This document shows positions 59,596 to 64,000 of a DNA stretch of 64,000 bases, piece after piece (the stretch's first letter is position 1; each line of letters opens with the position of its first letter). This DNA is from Roseiarcus sp963748545 (GTDB taxonomy: Bacteria > Pseudomonadota > Alphaproteobacteria > Rhizobiales > Beijerinckiaceae). The notes under the pieces are model-generated. The model was given only the letters and a program-made list of their open reading frames with translations, was not told where the DNA came from and searched no databases. The position numbers and the translations under genes were made by a program. The DNA lies in assembly GCA_963748545.1 (NCBI GenBank), contig CAVVJO010000041.1, positions 16,765-80,764 on the forward strand, given 5' to 3'.

Positions 59596-60231
59596 TCAGC
59601 TCGCCTTCTTGCGCTCCTCGATAATCGCATCGTCAATGGCTTTGGCGCGGATCGCTGCCGGCCGGCCGCTGATCAAGGCCCAATAGCGCTCGAACGCCGG
59701 ACGGTGGTCGATCCCCTTGAACGCCATACCCCAGCCGATCTGGGAGCCGACATAGACGTCGGCTGCCGTGAAGCGGTCGCCGGCGATGTACTCGGTGCGG
59801 TAGAGCGCGCCCTCGAGCGCCGCCAGCGTTCGCTCCAGATTGCCGTAACCAACCATGACTTCCCGATCCTGGGGGATTTCGAAGCCGAGCGCCTTGTCGG
59901 TCACCGCCGGCTCGACGCAGTCCGCAGCGAAGAACAGCCAGCGATAATAGGGGCCGCGCTCGCGCGAGCCCGGAGGCGGGGCAAGTCCTGAGGCCGGGAA
60001 GGCGTCGGCCAGATAGGCGCAGATGGCGGCGGACTCGGTGACCACTGTCTCGCCGTGGCGGATCGCCGGCACCTTGCCCATCGGATTGATAGCCAGATAC
60101 TCGGGCGATCGCATCGAATGCCCGAATTCCAGGATCTTCGTCTCGTAGGGCTGACCGACCTCCTCCAGCATCCACCGGACGAGCCGGGCGCGGGACATGG
60201 GGTGGGTGTAGAAGACCAGTTCGTCGCTCAT
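59596..60231 (-). CDS. glutathione S-transferase family protein
   Basis: A 211-residue GST. The thioredoxin-like N-terminal domain has MSDELVFYTHPMSRARLVRW, then YLAINPMGKVPAIRHGETVV and TESAAICAYLADAFP; the helical C-terminal domain ends with YWALISGRPAAIRAKAIDDA. The MSRAR segment with Ser as candidate catalytic residue is typical of beta/xi-like bacterial types. It could conjugate electrophiles or act as a glutathione-dependent isomerase. It heads a GST-SDR pair and is divergent from guaC. Confidence 0.9.
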   Translation of the reverse strand: MSDELVFYTHPMSRARLVRWMLEEVGQPYETKILEFGHSMRSPEYLAINPMGKVPAIRHGETVVTESAAICAYLADAFPASGLAPPPGSRERGPYYRWLFFAADCVEPAVTDKALGFEIPQDREVMVGYGNLERTLAALEGALYRTEYIAGDRFTAADVYVGSQIGWGMAFKGIDHRPAFERYWALISGRPAAIRAKAIDDAIIEERKKAS

Positions 60232-60330
60232 GGGTTCTTTCTCCGCCCCTCCTGATGCGCTTCGCCCGGCGTCTGTGTTAGATCTGCGACAGAAAGGCGA
60301 CGCCTGCTTCCTAGAGGAACCGCTACGCTC

Positions 60331-61377
60331 ATGCGCATCGAAACCGACGTCAAGCTGGATTTCAAGGACGTTCTGATCCGGCCCAAGCGCTCGACCCTCA
60401 ACACCCGCTCCGCGGTCGACGTCAGCCGGACGTTCCGCTTCATCCACACGGGGTCGGAGTGGAAGGGATTTCCGCTCATCGCCGCCAATATGGACGTGAC
60501 CGGGACGATGAAGATGGCCCGGGCGCTTGCTAAACATGGGGCGCTCACCGCTCTTCACAAGCACTATCCGGAGGACGAACTGATCCGTTTCTTTGACGGG
60601 CCAGGCGGCGCGCACGCCTTCTACTCCCTGGGCACGACAGCGGCCGATCTGAAGAAGCTCGCGGTTGTGGCGAAGTCCGCGCGGGTCCGGCTGATCTGCC
60701 TGGACGTCGCCAACGGATACGCCGAAAAATTCCTCGAAGTTGTCAAGCGCGTCCGGGACGACCACCCGGAGGCCGTCATCATGGCCGGAAACGTGGTCAC
60801 CGGCGACATGTCCGAGGCGCTGGTCATCGCCGGCGCCGACATCGTCAAGATCGGCATTGGGCCGGGGTCGGTCTGCACCACGCGGCGGGTGACCGGCGTC
60901 GGCTACCCGCAACTGTCGGCGATCATCGAATGCGCCGACGCCGCTCATGGCCTGAAAGGCTGGGTCTGCGCCGACGGCGGCTGCACGGTTCCTGGCGACA
61001 TCGCCAAGGCGTACGGCGCGGGGGCGGATTTCGTCATGCTGGGCGGCATGCTCGCCGGCCACGACGAATGCGCCGGCGACGTCCGCTACGAAACCCGCGA
61101 CGGCGAGAGGGTCGCGGTCGGCATGACCTTTTACGGCATGTCTTCCGAGACAGCGATGAAGAAATATGCCGGGGGGGTCGCCCATTACCGCGCCGCGGAA
61201 GGCAAAACGGTTGAAACGCCGTACCGCGGGCCCGTCGAAGGCACGATGGGCGAGATCATGGGCGGGGTGCGCTCGATGATGACCTACATTGGCGCGGCGC
61301 ATCTGAAGGAGGTGTCCAAGCGGACCACCTTCGTCCGCGTCACCGCGCAGACCAACGACGTGTTCGGTGGGGCGTAG
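60331..61377 (+). CDS. guaC: GMP reductase
   Basis: Converts GMP to IMP with NADPH, returning guanine nucleotides to the purine pool. The 348-residue TIM-barrel protein has KLDFKDVLIRPKRSTLNTRS at the start, IGPGSVCTTRRVTGVGYPQL with the catalytic Cys near residue 186, and the flap MTFYGMSSETAMKKYAGGVA. It lacks the CBS domains of IMPDH, which separates it from the guaB gene at 10.8 kb. The pair lets cells interconvert guanine and hypoxanthine nucleotides. It is monocistronic. Confidence 0.95.
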   Translation: MRIETDVKLDFKDVLIRPKRSTLNTRSAVDVSRTFRFIHTGSEWKGFPLIAANMDVTGTMKMARALAKHGALTALHKHYPEDELIRFFDGPGGAHAFYSLGTTAADLKKLAVVAKSARVRLICLDVANGYAEKFLEVVKRVRDDHPEAVIMAGNVVTGDMSEALVIAGADIVKIGIGPGSVCTTRRVTGVGYPQLSAIIECADAAHGLKGWVCADGGCTVPGDIAKAYGAGADFVMLGGMLAGHDECAGDVRYETRDGERVAVGMTFYGMSSETAMKKYAGGVAHYRAAEGKTVETPYRGPVEGTMGEIMGGVRSMMTYIGAAHLKEVSKRTTFVRVTAQTNDVFGGA

Positions 61378-61379
61378 GG

Positions 61380-61410
61380 GCGCCCGGCGGGACCCGCTCT
61401 GGCCGGGCGC
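61380..61410 (+). terminator. stem-loop after guaC
   Basis: GCGCCCGGC and GCCGGGCGC form a 9-bp perfect stem around a 13-base loop three bases after the guaC stop. It is followed by GAAATC rather than T residues, so termination would be weak or factor-dependent. Confidence 0.55.
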
Positions 61411-61506
61411 GAAATCAACAATTTCAAGGGTTTGCGGAGGATTTTACGGGCCGTTCTCACGGGCCGGCCCTTCGTTCCGAAGGCCGGGCGCGGTCGGCGG
61501 GCGCCT

Positions 61507-61540
61507 GAGCCGGGAATGAGTGTTTTCAGAGGCTTGCAGG
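61507..61540 (+). repeat. dispersed repeat, family 3, copy C
   Basis: GAGCCGGGAATGAGTGTTTT then CAGAGGCTTGCAGGG. It aligns with minus-strand copies A and B, with loss of a few bases after GAG. Confidence 0.55.
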
Positions 61541-61638
61541 GAAACTTCCGGGCGATTGGCGATCGTCCCCCCAGAGGCGCCGGCGCGAAACCCGGGCCCT
61601 CCTGCCGAGGAGCGGCGCGGCGCGGCGCACGGAGGGCC

Positions 61639-61661
61639 GGAGGGACGGCGTCTCGCCGTCC
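61639..61661. repeat. short palindromic repeat, family 2, copy 3
   Basis: The same 23-base hairpin as at 23922 and 43431 with G-C replaced by A-T at one stem pair (GGGACGG with CCGTCC), a compensated change. Confidence 0.75.
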
Positions 61662-61881
61662 GGCAAGGCTTCGGGATCGACCATGGCCCTCGATTGAAGG
61701 AAGACGCTCGCAGCTTCGGCAGAGTCTGACATGGAGCCCGCTTCATTCTGAATATGCCAATATAGGAGTGGAGTCGCTCGGCTGTCAAGAAATTGTCGCC
61801 GCGCCTGCCTCCAGGGCCCGGCGAAGCGCATGCGAACATGCTCAACGCCCGGAAACCGGAGCCGCGGCGGCGCGGGAGACA

Positions 61882-64000
61882 TCAGACGAACTTCACTGCG
61901 CCCGGCGCCGCGGCGAGCATTGCGGGAGTGAAGCCGGCCAAGGTGAGCGTGTCGCCGTGGGAGTCCGCGATGATGGCTCCGTTGGGCCCGGACCGCGTCG
62001 CCGAAAGGACAGCGGCGAGGTCCTGAGCCTGGGTCATGCCGGCGCTGAGATAAGAGAAGGCCGCGGTCGACAGGACGAGCGTGTCGGCGTTCGTTCCCGA
62101 CGCGGAGAAGCCATCGATCGTCTCGTTGCCGAAGCCGGCGCTGAAGTGGAAAGTCTCCGCGCCGGCGCCCGCGTTGCTCGCATTGATCGTTTCGTTGGTG
62201 TGATACCCAAGGGCGAACGATCCGCCAATGGGAACGGCGCCGATCGCGAAACTTTCAGCCGATGCGCCGCGCGTGATGGTCGCGCCGCTCTCGAACAGAT
62301 CGACCTCGTTCGAGGCGGCGCTGAGGTTCAGGTCGTCGGCGGCGACGCCGTTGTTCCAGTCGACGCTCGAGTAGGAGGAATAGGACCGGCCTTGAACGTT
62401 CGAATAGTTATATTCCTCTGCGTTGCCTGAGCGGACCGCTGTGATCGACAAGGCGGCGCCGTCGGCGAGATCCGCCGTCGATTGGGCGGGCGTCAGGGCG
62501 AAATTGGCGGCGGTGAGCGTGACTTGGCCGGTCAGCGTGGTCTCCCAGTCGGGTGTGGCGTCTCCGGCGAGCGTAGCCTCGACTGTAGTGAGGTTGTCGC
62601 TCGGGTCGTACTGGTAGTTCACCTGCGCGCCGGCGCCCGTGAACGCGTTCGTCCCGATAAAGGTGAAATTCTGCTGGCCGGCGGCGGTCAGATCGGCGTC
62701 GATGTGGCTAAGGTCGATGACGTCCTTGGCAGGATCGAATCCGTTGATCGCCGCGATGCCGGACTGGGCCGTGTCTCCTGTCGGAGAGAGGTAAGTAAAG
62801 ATATTCGCTCCACCGCCCGCGAAAATGTAATTTCGGCCGTTCGGAACGAAGTTGTTCTCGCCAATTCCGCCATACATATGAGCAACGGCGCTGCCATAAA
62901 GGGTGGTGGAGCCGGTCTCCGAACTTGCGTTGATCGTCGAACCGCCGGTCGAGACGAGGACATTCTTTGTGGGGAGGCCTGCGGCCTGATAGGCCGCCCA
63001 GGCATTGGCGGCGTAGGCCGGATTCGAATAGTCGAAGGTGACATTTCCGGTCTCCGTCACGCCGGCTGTCGACCCCGGATAGAAACCCCAGGCTGCCGCG
63101 AATCCCATATAGTTTTTGGTAATGGAAATGTTGCTCAAGCCGGCGGTCGCCCCGACGTTGTCGCCGCCGGGTTGATCGCCTGGATGCTGGTTTCGCCGCC
63201 GAACAGGAAATTGCCGGTTACCGTCACGTTGCTGACGCTGCCGAGTTCGTTGGTGATGCGGATGCAGTCGTTGGCGTAGGAGTTTGAATTTGGGTTCGTA
63301 GCCCAGTCTATAAAGTTGTCGGTAATTGAGATCGGCCCGGAATTGTCGCTGATCCATATTGCGTCCGGATGGGTTCCATTTGATGTATACCCCGCTCCGA
63401 GGAAAGAATTCTCAGAAATGACGCCGGAGCCGAAAAGGTCAATTCCGTCCGAGGGCGTGTCGATGAAGGTGTTGCCGGTGATCGTGACGCTGCCCTTCGA
63501 CGTGATCCATGCGGCGAGCTTGGCGGGGATGCCTTCGCCGTTGAAGGTGTTGTTGGTGACGGTCGTGTTGTCGCCGCTGAGAACCTGAACACCGTACCAT
63601 CCGCTAGTCGCAGTAAAATTGCAGTCTTCGATCGTGTCATTGCTGCCGTTCACGTAGACAGTCGCGCTTCCGAGGTCGTAACCGCTCAGGGTCAAGTTGC
63701 TCCCGTTTATGCGGACGATGTTATCCGTCGCGTCATAGATGATGCCGGATCCGCTGGTGGGCAGGGAACTCAAGGGCTTCAGCGCCGAGGCGGCAAGCAT
63801 GTTCCCGGTCGGGGTGTCGACGCCGGGAAGGACGACGCCGGGATCGGCGCTTCGGAGCAACTGGATCTCTTCGATCAATGGACTGTTGCTGGCCCCATTG
63901 GCGTTGGCGACCGCAAGGATATTCTTGGTCCCGATTTGGGCGGCGAAGATCGTTTTGATGCGGTTGGGCGAAGTCATGATCCCGGCGATCTGCGCCGTCG
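61882..64000 (-). pseudogene. large secreted right-handed beta-helix protein, frameshifted, cut by window end
   Basis: The N-terminal half in the window (residues after MTSPNRIKTIFAAQIGTKNI) contains beta-helix turns with Asn/Thr/Gly-rich repeats: NLTLSGYDLGSATVYVNGSN, DNTTVTNNTFNGEG, GSVTITGNTFIDTPSDGIDL, all of the pectate-lyase/parallel-helix kind. The second half has glycine-rich repeats (GGANIFTYLSPTGDT, FDPAKDVIDLSHIDADL, AGFGNETIDGFSASG) of RTX/secretion-signal type and ends GDTLTLAGFTPAMLAA. The halves are joined by restoring one G near 63164 (AACCCGG then CGGCGAC). The frame stays open upstream of the first ATG through the window end, so the true start is outside. Likely an exported adhesin or polysaccharide-binding or -cleaving protein; the type I-like C-terminus suggests T1SS export. 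Confidence 0.75.

Larger units (their letters stand above)
61411..61881. other. intergenic region with repeats
   Basis: No supported gene in about 470 bases. It holds a family 3 repeat (61507-61540) and a family 2 palindrome (61639-61661); the left side is GC-rich, the right side near 61740-61800 AT-richer and could hold promoter elements. Confidence 0.6.

Overview
The window is GC-rich DNA from an alphaproteobacterium, most likely of the Hyphomicrobiales (Rhizobiales; a Beijerinckiaceae- or Roseiarcaceae-like relative is a guess). The support is the rpsF-rpsR-DUF2232-rplI order, an ihfA-merR pair, an NDUFS4-like Complex I subunit, an otsB-GH15-otsA trehalose operon, and three GGAAC-N16-CGTT promoters of the EcfG general-stress type. 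I see no rRNA, prophage, CRISPR array or intact classical insertion sequence. Three tRNA genes are present: Pro-GGG, Arg-TCT and Pro-TGG.

Layout. 0-3.3 kb: trehalose-phosphate operon (minus strand) and a CsbD stress gene. 3.3-9.8 kb: DUF3311/SSF symporter, two M20 amidohydrolases, ornithine cyclodeaminase, MsrB. 9.7-10.7 kb: a RAYT transposase flanked by copies of a ~50-bp palindromic REP; a fourth copy is at 14.6 kb. 10.8-23.9 kb: guaB, Uma2 nuclease, cardiolipin synthase, FAD monooxygenase, glutamate-type binding protein and DAACS symporter, HAD, YjbQ, FAH, NYN, uracil-DNA glycosylase, galM. 24-30.9 kb: ribosomal cluster, ferritin-like and hemerythrin/repeat stress proteins, SDR, ihfA, merR. 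31-38 kb: metG-tatD-MBL-M20 run, beta-carbonic anhydrase, a divergent HxlR/NAD(P)-reductase pair, and a BLUF gene with a stop at codon 5. 38.3-41 kb: PEP-CTERM protein, then an AT-richer AHH/HNH nuclease facing the 3' end of tRNA-Arg. 41-47.3 kb: acyl-CoA synthetase/thiolase/dehydrogenase operon and aspS.

47.5-54.8 kb is the most distinctive region: a nitrile/amide catabolism island. On the minus strand lie an amidase/formamidase gene, an AmiC-type amide sensor and an AmiR-type ANTAR antiterminator. Divergently lie Co-type nitrile hydratase beta and alpha, an NHase accessory protein, a DUF1097 membrane protein and a NiCoT nickel/cobalt transporter. The expected flow is cobalt import, maturation of the Co-NHase, nitrile to amide, then amide to acid plus ammonia. 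The sensor pair probably controls expression by antitermination, and a candidate ANTAR hairpin plus terminator lies in the NHase leader. 54.8-64 kb: L,D-transpeptidase, enoyl-CoA hydratase, CoA-binding protein, small enzymes, guaC, and a large secreted beta-helix protein cut by the window end.

Eight genes carry single-base frameshifts (otsA, ornithine cyclodeaminase, galM, amiR, formamidase, NHase accessory, NiCoT, beta-helix). Most look like one base lost from a short G/C run and the rest of each gene is well conserved, so sequencing or assembly indels are at least as likely as real decay. I label them pseudogenes but give the full intended extents.
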